A stretch of 64,000 nucleotides of DNA, taken from the NCBI GenBank assembly GCA_025462725.1, contig JAOAPE010000003.1:248001-312000 (forward strand), written 5' to 3'. A program made the translations under genes and the position numbers. Every line of letters starts with the position of its first letter. The stretch's first letter is position 1. Shown piece by piece: positions 16,708 through 25,526 of the stretch. Origin of the DNA: Terriglobales bacterium. Lineage in GTDB: Bacteria > Acidobacteriota > Terriglobia > Terriglobales > Acidobacteriaceae. Below the pieces are notes generated by a model. The model was not told where the DNA came from, searched no databases, and saw nothing but the letters and a program-made list of their open reading frames with translations.

Positions 16708-17322
16708 CTACTCTTTGGAACTACGTTGCGTTTTCTGCTGCATCCGCTCAACGCCTTTTTTCGCCTCGGCTGCGAATGGACCATTTTTCAGGATGCGCAA
16801 ATATTCCTGGTAGTTCTGCAGGGCTTCTTGCGCTTCGCCGGTTTTTTCCAGCGCTTGCGCTAAACGAAATGTGGCAATCGCGTCCTTGGGTTTGTACTCC
16901 AGCGCCTCACGGTAGCGGCTGATGGCCGCGGTGTAATTCTTCTGCTTGAAATAGTAGTCGCCCACTTCGACGTTTTTTTCCGCCTTGTGCGGGTCCCACT
17001 TCCTCACCTCCATCACGCCGGAGGTGTCCTCTTCTGGTGAAGATTCGGAGTCAGGATGCTTGGCAGCATCGTCCTTAGGAGGGGAGATATCGATCATTGT
17101 GTCCTTGCTCGAACTTTCGCCGGGATCACGCGGGGGATTTTGCGACTCCTGCCGTTCTTTCTCGGCAGCTTTCTGATTCTTGGACTGTGAAGAAACCTGA
17201 GTTGGATCAGACGAGCGCGGAATCTGCTCTGCTGGTGGCCGCTGTTGAAGAGTTTGGGCGTACGCCAATGCTGATATTCCAACGAACAGAGTGACTGAAC
17301 AGAAAAAACGCATATATGCCAT
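16708..17322 (-). CDS. Secreted tetratricopeptide repeat protein
   Basis: A signal peptide (MRFFCSVTLFVGISALAYAQ) is followed by a disordered, charged linker (about 25-115) rich in Ser, Pro, Glu and Lys, and then at least two TPRs (KNVEVGDYYFKQKNYTAAISRYREALEYKP and AIATFRLAQALEKTGEAQEALQNYQEYLRI). It lies just downstream of an OmpA-type lipoprotein gene on the same strand, but a strong terminator separates them. The start could be ATG 17322 or 17313; no ribosome binding site decides it. A periplasmic scaffold or assembly role is inferred. Confidence 0.78.
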   Translation of the reverse strand: MAYMRFFCSVTLFVGISALAYAQTLQQRPPAEQIPRSSDPTQVSSQSKNQKAAEKERQESQNPPRDPGESSSKDTMIDISPPKDDAAKHPDSESSPEEDTSGVMEVRKWDPHKAEKNVEVGDYYFKQKNYTAAISRYREALEYKPKDAIATFRLAQALEKTGEAQEALQNYQEYLRILKNGPFAAEAKKGVERMQQKTQRSSKE

Positions 17323-17352
17323 TCTAAACGCGCTTGCAAACAATTAGTCGTC

Positions 17353-17392
17353 CCAAAAAAGCAAAAGCTGACCCTTTTCGGGATCAGCTTTG
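17353..17392 (-). terminator. Rho-independent terminator after OmpA-type lipoprotein gene
   Basis: On the minus strand AAAGCTGATCCC pairs with GGGTCAGCTTT (one bulged base) around a GAAAA-type loop, followed by GCTTTTTTGGG with six T residues. It ends the transcript of the OmpA-family gene at 17441-18169. Confidence 0.78.
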
Positions 17393-17440
17393 CTCGCTGT
17401 CGTCACTATTCGCAGACGACTTCCCCCGGGGGAGGGATTT

Positions 17441-18169
17441 TTACCTCGCTTGTGGCTGGGCTTGTGCCGACGTGTCAGAAGGCGAAGCGCCATTCACATT
17501 GCTCAGCAACCGGATATCAACCCTGCGGTTTTTCGCACGGCCGTCACGGTTGTTGTTCGGAGCTACTTCTTTGTCCTTACCCAATCCGATCACGTAGATC
17601 TTGTGTGCCGGAATGTCATGCGCCTGTGCGAGGTACTGCACAACTGCTGCGGCGCGGCGCTGGCTGAGTTCGTAGTTGTAGTTCTTGTCGCCAACGGAAT
17701 CGGTTCCACCCGTGAGTTCCACGATGTATCCCTTGGTCTTGGGGACTTCTTGAGCGAGGTTATCGAGCGCTTCCTTGGCTTTCTTCGATAGGTCAGCCTT
17801 GTCGAATCCGAAATGCACCGAGGCTTCGGCTACTGGACGATAGTTGTCCAGATTGGCGACCGTGGTCGTAAGTGCTTCGGCGCGGGTAGCGGTTGAAGAA
17901 GCAAGGGTCTGCGCTTCGCTCGCACGCTGCGCGGCCGCCTGGGCCTTCTGGTCGGCCTGTGCGGACTTCGCGTTCACAGCCGAAATGCCTTGCTGATTGC
18001 GCGTGTCGAGATCCTTGATGTCGCGCGAATTGCGGGCGGTAATGTCGTCAAGCTCGTTGACTTTGTTGACTACCGGATTGAGTTCGTTCCGAACATGGTT
18101 CTTCGTTGCACATCCTGCGCCGGCGATTACAGATGCCGCCGCTACAATGCTGAGTAGAGTGCGATTCAT
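17441..18169 (-). CDS. OmpA/Pal-like peptidoglycan-binding lipoprotein with coiled coil
   Basis: The 242-residue protein has a lipobox AGAGC (C20), a long helical segment rich in Ala, Gln and Asn (about 25-110) likely to form a coiled coil like the Lpp/OprI lipoproteins, and an OmpA C-terminal domain (about 115-230). The OmpA signature is present: VHFGFDKADLS, ELTGGTDSVGDKNYNYELSQRRAAAVVQYL and NRRVDIRL. It should tether the outer membrane to peptidoglycan. A second Pal homologue lies in the Tol cluster at 37.6 kb, so this copy is not the Tol partner. Confidence 0.88.
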   Translation of the reverse strand: MNRTLLSIVAAASVIAGAGCATKNHVRNELNPVVNKVNELDDITARNSRDIKDLDTRNQQGISAVNAKSAQADQKAQAAAQRASEAQTLASSTATRAEALTTTVANLDNYRPVAEASVHFGFDKADLSKKAKEALDNLAQEVPKTKGYIVELTGGTDSVGDKNYNYELSQRRAAAVVQYLAQAHDIPAHKIYVIGLGKDKEVAPNNNRDGRAKNRRVDIRLLSNVNGASPSDTSAQAQPQAR

Positions 18170-18468
18170 AGGGAGTGGCTCCTAAACTGTGACTGGCTAT
18201 TGTTAGATGCGGCAACCAGTGCTTCGCCTTACCCCAATGCAAGCGCCATGCCATTGACGGGTCGCAGCTTTGTGCCTGTAAGCCGATGAAAACAACCCTC
18301 ATACGCAAGCTACTCTGGCGGGCAACTCGGCTGCTTAATGCCAATAAGTTCAACGAGAGTAAAATTCTTACTCGACTTTGGGCTGCAAGTGGTCTGTTAG
18401 CATAGTAGTACACCCCAGCGAACGCTCCGTTTGAATCGACACGGCTCCGGCCAGCGTCTACAACTCTG
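18170..18468. other. Intergenic region between divergent lipoprotein gene and uvrC
   Basis: About 300 bp hold the promoters of the two divergent genes. An AT-rich inverted repeat, GAGTAAAATTCTTACTC (18356-18372), is a clear perfect hairpin arm set with a 5-base centre. I found no gene and no known riboswitch consensus on either strand. Confidence 0.4.
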
Positions 18469-20313
18469 ATGGACTTAGAAGCAAAAATCCGTACTCTCCC
18501 CACCGGACCCGGCGTGTATCTATACAAGAACGCCGAGGGTGAGGTGATCTATGTCGGCAAGGCCAAGAGCCTTCGCGCGAGGGTGCGGTCGTATCTCCTG
18601 GAGGCGTCCACTGCGGACGTCAAGACCGGCTCGCTGATGCGCGAAGCCGTTGACGTTGATTACATCGTGGTGGACAACGAAGCCGAGGCGCTGGCGCTTG
18701 AAAACAATCTCATCAAGCAGAACAAGCCGCGGTTCAACATCCTGCTGCGTGATGACAAGACATATCCATACATCAAGCTCACGCACGAGAGGTTTCCACG
18801 CGTGTACGTCACGCGCCGTCTGAAGAAAGATGGAGCGCAGTATTTTGGGCCGTACTTCCCCGGCAACCTCGCGCACCGCATCGTGGACATCATCCATCGC
18901 AGCTTCATGATTCCCTCTTGCACGGTTGATCTGACGCGTTTTCATCCGCGACCCTGTTTGCAGTTCTACATCAAGCGCTGCCTCGGCCCCTGTGTCAGCA
19001 GCCTGACCACGTCGGACATCTACGCCGAGGCCGTTCGCGACGTTCAGCTCTTTCTTGAAGGTCGGCAGACGGACCTCTCCCGCTCTCTACGCCAGCGCAT
19101 GGAAAGCGCAGCGACGAACCAGCAGTTTGAGATGGCAGCGAAGTATCGCGACCTGCTGAGCACCGTCGATCAGCTTCAGGAAAAACAGCGCATGGCCGCT
19201 GCCGAGGGCGACGACACTGATGTCTTCGGATATCACTACGAGAACAACATGCTTGCGGTGAATCTCTTCCACTTGCGAGGAGGACGAATCGTTGATCGAC
19301 GCGAATTCTTCTGGGAAGAGCTGCCGGAGAGCGTTCCCGGTGCGGAGTTCAATCCCAGCGAGTTCCTCTCCGCCCTGATGAAGCAGATCTATATCGACCA
19401 GCAATATGTTCCGCAATACATCTTCGTTCCGCTGGATTTCGAAGATCGAGAACTTCTCGAAGAAGTGCTGACGAACAAGCGTCGCGATCGCGCGGGAAAT
19501 CCTCGAGGCGCGAAGGTGGAGATCACCGTGCCGCAGCGTGGTGACAAGCGTTCACTGATTGACTTGTCGGCAAAGAATGCCAAGCAGTCGTATGATCAGC
19601 GCTTCCGCGTGATGAAACCTGCCGCCGCGGCCATTCAGGAATCCCTGCAGGATGTGCTCACCCTGCCAGAGTTGCCGACTCGTATTGAGTGCTTCGATAT
19701 CTCACACATCCAAGGCGCGGAAACGGTCGCGTCAATGGTGGTCTGGGAAGACGGCGCGATGAAGAAATCCGATTACCGTAAGTTCATCATCCGCACCGTG
19801 GAAGGCGTGGACGATTTCGCCGCGATGCGCGAGGTCATCACCCGCCGCTACAAACGTTTGTGCGATGACAAAGCAAAATTCCCCAGCTTGGTCCTCATCG
19901 ACGGCGGTATAGGACAACTGCACGCTGCCGCACAAGCGCTGGAGTCAATCGAGGTCACGAACCAGCCCCTCGCTTCCATCGCTAAGAAGGAAGAAATCAT
20001 TTACGTCAACGGGCAGGAAGACGAGCCAGTTGTCCTCGACCGCCACTCGCCAGTACTGCATCTGGTGCAGATGATCCGGGACGAATCGCACCGCTTTGCT
20101 GTGACCTTCCATCGCAAGCGTCGGCAGATGCGTGATCGCAGATCTGAGCTGTTAGAGATTCCCGGTATCGGTGCCCAGACCACGCGGCGTCTGGTGGAGC
20201 ATTTTGGTAGTGTCCGCGCAGTGAAACAGGCAGACTCAGCCGCGCTTTCCGCAGTGGTGAACTCGAAGCAGGCCGAAGCGATTCTCAGCTTCTTCCGGAA
20301 CCAGCCTGCTTAG
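18469..20313 (+). CDS. uvrC: Excinuclease ABC subunit C
   Basis: UvrC makes both incisions in nucleotide excision repair when recruited to the UvrB-DNA complex. The 614-residue protein has the full domain order: GIY-YIG nuclease (GPGVYLYKNAEGEVIYVGKAK, residues 13-33), a Cys-rich region (PCLQFYIKRCLGPC), a UVR motif that binds UvrB (about 200-235), the RNase H-like 5' nuclease with ECFDISHIQG, and tandem helix-hairpin-helix motifs (EIPGIGAQTTRRLVEHFGS). Its last 29 bp overlap the convergent gene at 20285. Confidence 0.97.
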   Translation: MDLEAKIRTLPTGPGVYLYKNAEGEVIYVGKAKSLRARVRSYLLEASTADVKTGSLMREAVDVDYIVVDNEAEALALENNLIKQNKPRFNILLRDDKTYPYIKLTHERFPRVYVTRRLKKDGAQYFGPYFPGNLAHRIVDIIHRSFMIPSCTVDLTRFHPRPCLQFYIKRCLGPCVSSLTTSDIYAEAVRDVQLFLEGRQTDLSRSLRQRMESAATNQQFEMAAKYRDLLSTVDQLQEKQRMAAAEGDDTDVFGYHYENNMLAVNLFHLRGGRIVDRREFFWEELPESVPGAEFNPSEFLSALMKQIYIDQQYVPQYIFVPLDFEDRELLEEVLTNKRRDRAGNPRGAKVEITVPQRGDKRSLIDLSAKNAKQSYDQRFRVMKPAAAAIQESLQDVLTLPELPTRIECFDISHIQGAETVASMVVWEDGAMKKSDYRKFIIRTVEGVDDFAAMREVITRRYKRLCDDKAKFPSLVLIDGGIGQLHAAAQALESIEVTNQPLASIAKKEEIIYVNGQEDEPVVLDRHSPVLHLVQMIRDESHRFAVTFHRKRRQMRDRRSELLEIPGIGAQTTRRLVEHFGSVRAVKQADSAALSAVVNSKQAEAILSFFRNQPA

Positions 20314-21085
20314 ATTTTTTCTTTTCGGCGATGTCGATTAAGTACTGCTTGATGTTCGCAGGCAAGTCGGACTGCGAAAGAATCTCCTTCAGCATCGCCA
20401 GCGAAAATGATTGCGAGACAATAATCGCCTGCGCCAGCGGCGTGAATTCATTGCGCAATAGCGCAACGCGGACATCCTTCCTGACTGACCACTTCTGATC
20501 GTGGCACACATGATGCGCGAGGATCTGCGAGGGCTCCTTCCGTAGCAGCGCCTTGCACACCCATGATTCCGTAAGGAATGGATTATTCAGCGCCGCCTCG
20601 ACGATTCGCTTATCGGGGTCATTCAATAGTCCTGCTGCCACCCGCGCTGACCCGCGTTTCCCGAGCGTGAGTTTCTCCCCGGCGGATATAGTTCCGAATT
20701 TCGATATCAGCGAATCGTCAGCCGCGAGCTTCACGTCGGTAGGAACTCCGGGCGTCAGAGCAACACTCATCAATTCAAAGACGTAGAGTCGCCGGACTAG
20801 CGGCATGGAAACGTGCCGCGGCGTCTTGAAATGCTGCACCACCGCACTCCGCACTTTGCGATGCTTCATCACGCGGCCGTTCTTGGCGAGATCATCGATG
20901 ACGTGTGCGGGCAGGTCTCGCCGTTCTAATAACGTCAGCGCCAATTCTTCGCTAAGCACCGGACTTGAAGCCGCCGCACGTAACTCTTCGACTTCGGTGA
21001 TTGGCAGCAGCACTTGCGAAGCGAGCGATGCTCCGCTATCCAGTTTCGGCGGACGGCGGCGTTTCAATGAAGAAGAGTCCGTCAT
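20285..21085 (-). CDS. Conserved protein of unknown function, helical-repeat-like
   Basis: The 266-residue protein is largely alpha-helical, with segments such as ELALTLLERRDLPAHVIDDLAKN, RVAAGLLNDPDKRIVEAALNNP and VRKDVRVALLRNEF that recall HEAT-like repeats of the DUF2336 kind. There is no signal peptide, and the C-terminal tail is basic (EKKKSKQAGSGRS). Its start overlaps the upstream sugar kinase stop by 4 bp, which implies translational coupling. Its 3' end overlaps uvrC by 29 bp in convergent orientation. No function can be assigned. Confidence 0.75.
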   Translation of the reverse strand: MTDSSSLKRRRPPKLDSGASLASQVLLPITEVEELRAAASSPVLSEELALTLLERRDLPAHVIDDLAKNGRVMKHRKVRSAVVQHFKTPRHVSMPLVRRLYVFELMSVALTPGVPTDVKLAADDSLISKFGTISAGEKLTLGKRGSARVAAGLLNDPDKRIVEAALNNPFLTESWVCKALLRKEPSQILAHHVCHDQKWSVRKDVRVALLRNEFTPLAQAIIVSQSFSLAMLKEILSQSDLPANIKQYLIDIAEKKKSKQAGSGRS

Positions 21086-22011
21086 ACGGAATTGCTTGTG
21101 CCCAGCTCAGCATGGCGGGCGAGGTACAGCGCGCCAATGATGGGATCGACGATTTGGTTCCCGATCGCAGCACGCGGTCGTTCTGCTCGCATTCCGCGAT
21201 GCACTGCTTCCCGAATCTGCGGAGAGTTCGTTAACACTCCCCCGGCAGCGGCGACTTGCACCGGCGCGCTCTTGTCATCCGGCCATAGTTTTTGCATCAC
21301 TGCCAGCGCGAGTCGGGCCAGCTCGGTTCCCGCTGCATTCAACACTTCGAGTGCGCTCGCATCCCCGCCGTCCGCCGCTGCCAACACTCGCGGGAACAGC
21401 GCCGCGAAATCCGGTGGTGGCGACCCATTCGACAGCCGCACGATGTCGTCGTACGAAGATGCCTTCCAGGCCTCAAGCACCGTAGCGACTAAGGCCGAGC
21501 GCTGACCGCGGTCTAGCGAACGAAGCGCAGCGTTGATTGCTGTGCGCCCTATCCAATCTCCGGAACCTTCGTCTGAGACCACTGGCCCCCAGCCCCCCGC
21601 TCGAGCAACTTCGCCTTTCTCATTCCTTCCATAAGCGATGGAACCAGTCCCCGCTATCAAGAGCACGCCCGCGCCACCGTGAAACGCCGATTCGTGCGCG
21701 ATCACATTATCGCCAACCACCGTGATTTGTCCGGGGATCAGCGAAGCAAGAGTCTGTTTTGACCAGTCAACAACGGAGCGCTGAGATGCTCCGGAAATGC
21801 CAATGCACGCACGATCGATATCTGTTGCCGGGATAGTGGCTGCGCTCAAGGCGCTCTGCACTACGCTGCGCAAAGTGGCCGTCGCAGTCTCCACACCCAC
21901 TCTCTGGATCTTGCAAGTTGCGCCGGTGAACCGCGCCAGAACGTCATGCTCATCTGCAACGGCGCATTCCGTTTTCGATCCGCCCGCGTCAATGCCCAAG
22001 TAGAAGCCCAT
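21082..22011 (-). CDS. BadF/BadG/BcrA/BcrD-type ATPase, N-acetylglucosamine kinase-like
   Basis: The 309-residue protein belongs to the ASKHA sugar-kinase/actin fold. It has the N-terminal phosphate loop YLGIDAGGSKTECAVAD, the central LLIAGTGSIAYGRN motif, GGWGPVVSDEGSGDWIG, and the adenosine-binding VAAAGGVLTNS. This set is typical of eukaryotic-type GlcNAc kinase, which phosphorylates amino sugars recovered from peptidoglycan or chitin. The neighbouring divergent sodium:solute symporter may import the sugar (inference). Confidence 0.88.
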   Translation of the reverse strand: MGFYLGIDAGGSKTECAVADEHDVLARFTGATCKIQRVGVETATATLRSVVQSALSAATIPATDIDRACIGISGASQRSVVDWSKQTLASLIPGQITVVGDNVIAHESAFHGGAGVLLIAGTGSIAYGRNEKGEVARAGGWGPVVSDEGSGDWIGRTAINAALRSLDRGQRSALVATVLEAWKASSYDDIVRLSNGSPPPDFAALFPRVLAAADGGDASALEVLNAAGTELARLALAVMQKLWPDDKSAPVQVAAAGGVLTNSPQIREAVHRGMRAERPRAAIGNQIVDPIIGALYLARHAELGTSNSV

Positions 22012-22139
22012 CGGAGATATCTTTTATCACAGAAGCCATAGCCGCTTTATGAACAAGCTTTTCTTCGGCCAAATGTTATTGCTTTCCTGCATAATGGCGA
22101 ACGGGATTTTCAACGAGGGCTGCCGAACTAACATTCTCT

Positions 22140-23672
22140 ATGGGACTTAACGCGCTAGATCTTGCGATCGTCGCAATCTATTTGGTCGGCATTACGCTCT
22201 TCGGATTGCGCTTCCGGAACGCGGAGAAGTCGCTTAAGAGTTATTTCCTCGCCGACCGCAGCGTCCCCTGGTGGGCCATCGCACTTTCCATCGTCTCCGC
22301 CGAGACCAGCACGCTTACGATCATCAGCATCCCCGGCCTGGCCTACGACACTGATTTCAGCTTCCTGCAAGTTGTCCTCGGGTACATGCTGGCGCGCATC
22401 GTCATTGCCGCAGTGTTTCTGCCTTCGTATTTCAAAGGCGAGTTGTTCACTGCCTATCAGCTTATTGATCGTCGATTCGGCAAGGTGCTCCACCGCTTCA
22501 CTGCCGGAACATTTCTGGCCACTCGCGCTGTTGCAGAAGGTGTTCGTGTCTTCGCGGTTTCCATCGTGGTGAACATTGCGCTTGAGCGATACCTCCTGCA
22601 TTACATGTCGCGCGAGACAAGCGTAATCGCGTCAATCGGATTGGTCACTCTCCTTACTCTCATCTACACGTTTGAGGGTGGCATGACCGCAGTTATCTGG
22701 ACTGACGTTGTTCAGATGGGAATCTACATCGCCGGAACAATCATTGGATTCTTCACGCTATTGCACCTCGTACCCGGCGGATGGGGGACGATCCATGACA
22801 CGGCTTCCGCAGCAGGTAAGTTTCATGTTTTCGATTTCCATCCCTCACTTACGAAGACCTTCAATTTCTGGGCCGGAGTCATCGGCGGGACATTTCTCAC
22901 CACTGCTAGCCACGGCACTGATCAACTGATGGTGCAACGTCTGCTCGCGGCGAAGAACCAAACGGAATCGAAGATGGCGCTCTTCGCAAGCGGCGGAGCA
23001 ATATTCTTCCAGTTCTCGCTCTTTCTTCTAGTGGGAGCGGCACTGTTCGTGTTCTACAAGATGAATCCGCCAGCGGTGGCGTTCGGACGCGCAGACCGCA
23101 TTTTTCCGACGTTTATCGTTTCTCAAATGCCTAGCGGAATCTCCGGCCTGCTCATCGCCGCCATTCTCGCTGCTGCCATGTCCAACCTGAGCGCGGCATT
23201 GAATTCACTTTCTTCCACAACGATCATTGACTTCTACCTGCGAATGCGTCCGCAGGCGAGCGAGAAACAGCGCATGGCGCTTTCGCGCGGCGCAACCATC
23301 TTCTGGGGAGTTGTCCTCTTTGGGTTCGCCATCATCACCCAGTTCGGCGGACAAAGCGTTCTCGAACTCGGCCTCTCCATCGCTTCAGTTCCTTATGGTG
23401 GATTGCTCGGCGTCTTCCTGCTCGGTGTACTCACGAAACGTGCAAACCAGACTGGTGCGCTCATCGGAATGGCATGCGGTATTGCAGTGAACCTGTTCCT
23501 CTTCTTCGGTCCGCGCCTGCATTGGATGACCACTCAAGTAGCATGGACCTGGTACGTTACGTTCGGGACGACGCTCACGTTCGTTGTCGGTTATCTCGTT
23601 AGTTTATTGTTCCCGGAATCGGCAACACCTGCGGAGGTCTTGGAAAGTGTCAGCGTCCACAGCAATGCCTGA
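22140..23672 (+). CDS. Sodium:solute symporter (SSS family)
   Basis: The 510-residue protein has about 13 hydrophobic helices and starts with the family pattern DLAIVAIYLVGITLFGLRFR. The sodium-site helix region (WWAIALSIVSAETSTLTIISIPG) and the later LIAAILAAAMSNLSAALNSLSSTTIIDFY segment match the sugar/solute SSS branch. The substrate is not predictable; the divergent N-acetylglucosamine-kinase-like gene suggests a sugar. Its last 8 bp overlap the APC permease start. Confidence 0.9.
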   Translation: MGLNALDLAIVAIYLVGITLFGLRFRNAEKSLKSYFLADRSVPWWAIALSIVSAETSTLTIISIPGLAYDTDFSFLQVVLGYMLARIVIAAVFLPSYFKGELFTAYQLIDRRFGKVLHRFTAGTFLATRAVAEGVRVFAVSIVVNIALERYLLHYMSRETSVIASIGLVTLLTLIYTFEGGMTAVIWTDVVQMGIYIAGTIIGFFTLLHLVPGGWGTIHDTASAAGKFHVFDFHPSLTKTFNFWAGVIGGTFLTTASHGTDQLMVQRLLAAKNQTESKMALFASGGAIFFQFSLFLLVGAALFVFYKMNPPAVAFGRADRIFPTFIVSQMPSGISGLLIAAILAAAMSNLSAALNSLSSTTIIDFYLRMRPQASEKQRMALSRGATIFWGVVLFGFAIITQFGGQSVLELGLSIASVPYGGLLGVFLLGVLTKRANQTGALIGMACGIAVNLFLFFGPRLHWMTTQVAWTWYVTFGTTLTFVVGYLVSLLFPESATPAEVLESVSVHSNA

Positions 23673-25029
23673 TAGCGCGAAAAAGACTAAGCGGCTCGAT
23701 CTCGCACGCGAATTGGGCATGAGCGCGTCAGTTGCGATTGTTGTTGGAACGGTGATCGGTAGCGGGATCTTCCGCGTGCCCAGCACGATGATGGTGGCGG
23801 TCGGTTCGCCAAAAGTGGTTTACGCTGCTTGGATCGTCGGCGGATTACTATCCCTCTTCGGCGCGCTCACTTATGCAGAACTTGGCTCGATGCGGCCGGA
23901 AGCCGGCGGCGAATACGTTTATATGCGGGACGCATACGGTCCGCTGTGGGGATTCGTCTCCGCGTGGACTTGGTTCACTGTCGCCAAGCCTGCTTCAATT
24001 GCGACGGTCACAACCGGAATCACAGACGTCCTGAGTGCGTTGCCGCAGTTTGCTTTCTTGTCGAGCAAAATGGCGGGAATCACCTACGCTCAGTATCTAG
24101 CGATTGCTTTAACCATTCTTATATCCACGCTCAACTATTTCGGCGTGAGACTCGCGGGGATATTCCAAGTCGTCTTCACTTCCCTAAAAGTTCTCATGCT
24201 CGTTGGCATCGCGGCGATCGGTTTTACATACAGCGCTGGAACATGGCAGAACTTCCATACATCCATCCCGCCATCGCACTCGGGATTCATGATTGCCCTG
24301 GTTGCTGCGCTGTGGGCGTACGACGGATGGAATGACCTCACGATGGTCGCTGGGGAGATCGAGAACCCCGCGCGCAATATTCCCATTGGATTGATAGCCG
24401 GCATCTCCATCGTCGGTGGACTTTACATGCTGATGAATGCGGCGGTCCTCTACGTTCTACCGGCAGCGCAAGTGGCAGCGGCGAAAAGTCCGGTATCGGC
24501 AATGACGCAGATAGCGCTCGGCGCAGGTGGTGCCGCGATTATGACGGCGGCAATCGCGCTCTCGATGCTAGTAACTCTGAATGGAACGATTCTCAGCGGG
24601 TCTCGGGTTCCCTTTTCTATGGCGCGCGACGGATACTTCTTTTCCGCGCTGGCAACTGTCCATCCGAGATTCCGCACGCCATCTGTCTCAATAGCCACAC
24701 AAGCCGTACTCGCCAGCGTGCTCCTGCTTGCGGCAGCGTCGTTCAAGGAACTGTTGGAATTGGCGATTTACTCTGAGTGGCTGATCTACATGATCGCCGC
24801 AAGCACGATCTTCGTTTTCCGACGCCGTGAGCCAAATGCGCCGCGCCCTTACAAGACACTGGGATATCCGGTTGTGCCAGCGCTCTTTGTTCTGGCATCA
24901 GCCGTGTTGCTCTACAAAACGTTTATGGAAGGTGTGCGGAACTCGCTAATCGGCACGCTGATCATTCTGGCGGGAATACCGCTGTTCTTATATTTCAAGA
25001 AACAGAAAGAAGCGACTGCTGCGAACTAG
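23665..25029 (+). CDS. APC family amino acid permease
   Basis: The product is 454 residues from the ATG at 23665, which overlaps the symporter stop. A GTG at 23647 with GGAGG 9 bases upstream is a real alternative. About twelve helices are visible. The first carries the APC signature VVGTVIGSGIFRVPSTM, and WAYDGWNDLTMVAGEIENPARNIP marks the LAT/basic amino acid exchanger-like branch. Coupling to the SSS gene suggests a shared transcript for two nutrient importers. The 3' end overlaps the next convergent gene by 4 bp. Confidence 0.9.
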   Translation: MPDSAKKTKRLDLARELGMSASVAIVVGTVIGSGIFRVPSTMMVAVGSPKVVYAAWIVGGLLSLFGALTYAELGSMRPEAGGEYVYMRDAYGPLWGFVSAWTWFTVAKPASIATVTTGITDVLSALPQFAFLSSKMAGITYAQYLAIALTILISTLNYFGVRLAGIFQVVFTSLKVLMLVGIAAIGFTYSAGTWQNFHTSIPPSHSGFMIALVAALWAYDGWNDLTMVAGEIENPARNIPIGLIAGISIVGGLYMLMNAAVLYVLPAAQVAAAKSPVSAMTQIALGAGGAAIMTAAIALSMLVTLNGTILSGSRVPFSMARDGYFFSALATVHPRFRTPSVSIATQAVLASVLLLAAASFKELLELAIYSEWLIYMIAASTIFVFRRREPNAPRPYKTLGYPVVPALFVLASAVLLYKTFMEGVRNSLIGTLIILAGIPLFLYFKKQKEATAAN

Positions 25030-25463
25030 CTGGCGCGTCGCTTTCGGCGCGAACTCGCAGGAGTCTTAACAGGGGTTTGCCGCACGCTGGACAGTGCCCA
25101 AACAATCCGCTCGACGGCTGAGTCGCAGGTCTCGATGGTCTCCACGTCCTTGGTGAGATGAGCGGCGTATTGAAGCGAACTCAGGGCATTGCGGACATGG
25201 TGATTGAGGAAGCGCTCCTGCTCTTGCGCTTGTTGCTCTTTTATCTTCAGCGATCTCAACATCTGCCCCGCGCGATGCGCTAGATATCCGCAAACGATTC
25301 CGCTCACGGCCTGCATACAAATTCGGGCAGCGAATTCGATCGGCCTGTCAGGTAATGCGAACCACGCTGCGAACGATCCGGGCAAAAGGGCGATGAGCAG
25401 CAGTTCCAGCGACACTCCGACCGAGAACACGCCGAGCCCGACGATGACTGGTAATCGCTTCAT
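25026..25463 (-). CDS. Membrane protein with orphan histidine-kinase-like phosphoacceptor helix
   Basis: The 145-residue protein has two N-terminal transmembrane helices (about 5-25 and 47-65), a charged coiled-coil (LRSLKIKEQQAQEQERFL) and then LNHHVRNALSSLQYAAHL, which resembles the H-box of histidine kinase dimerisation domains (HHxRN). There is no ATP-binding HATPase domain and the protein ends in a short basic tail. It may accept or relay phosphate, or act as a degenerate sensor. A similar bare H-box helix occurs in other acidobacterial small proteins as I recall it. Function is not established. Confidence 0.7.
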   Translation of the reverse strand: MKRLPVIVGLGVFSVGVSLELLLIALLPGSFAAWFALPDRPIEFAARICMQAVSGIVCGYLAHRAGQMLRSLKIKEQQAQEQERFLNHHVRNALSSLQYAAHLTKDVETIETCDSAVERIVWALSSVRQTPVKTPASSRRKRRAS

Positions 25464-25526
25464 ACCAGCAATTATGCAGGCATTCTGTCCAGAATAGAAT
25501 TATGGGAACTGCTTAACCCGGTTGTG

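Noticed and set aside
18170-18468. A possible riboswitch: the minus strand has GCAGCCGAGTTGCCC, like the end of a c-di-GMP-I (GEMM) aptamer
   Set aside because: The upstream conserved core expected for GEMM is not found on the 5' side, so the match is a fragment by chance.
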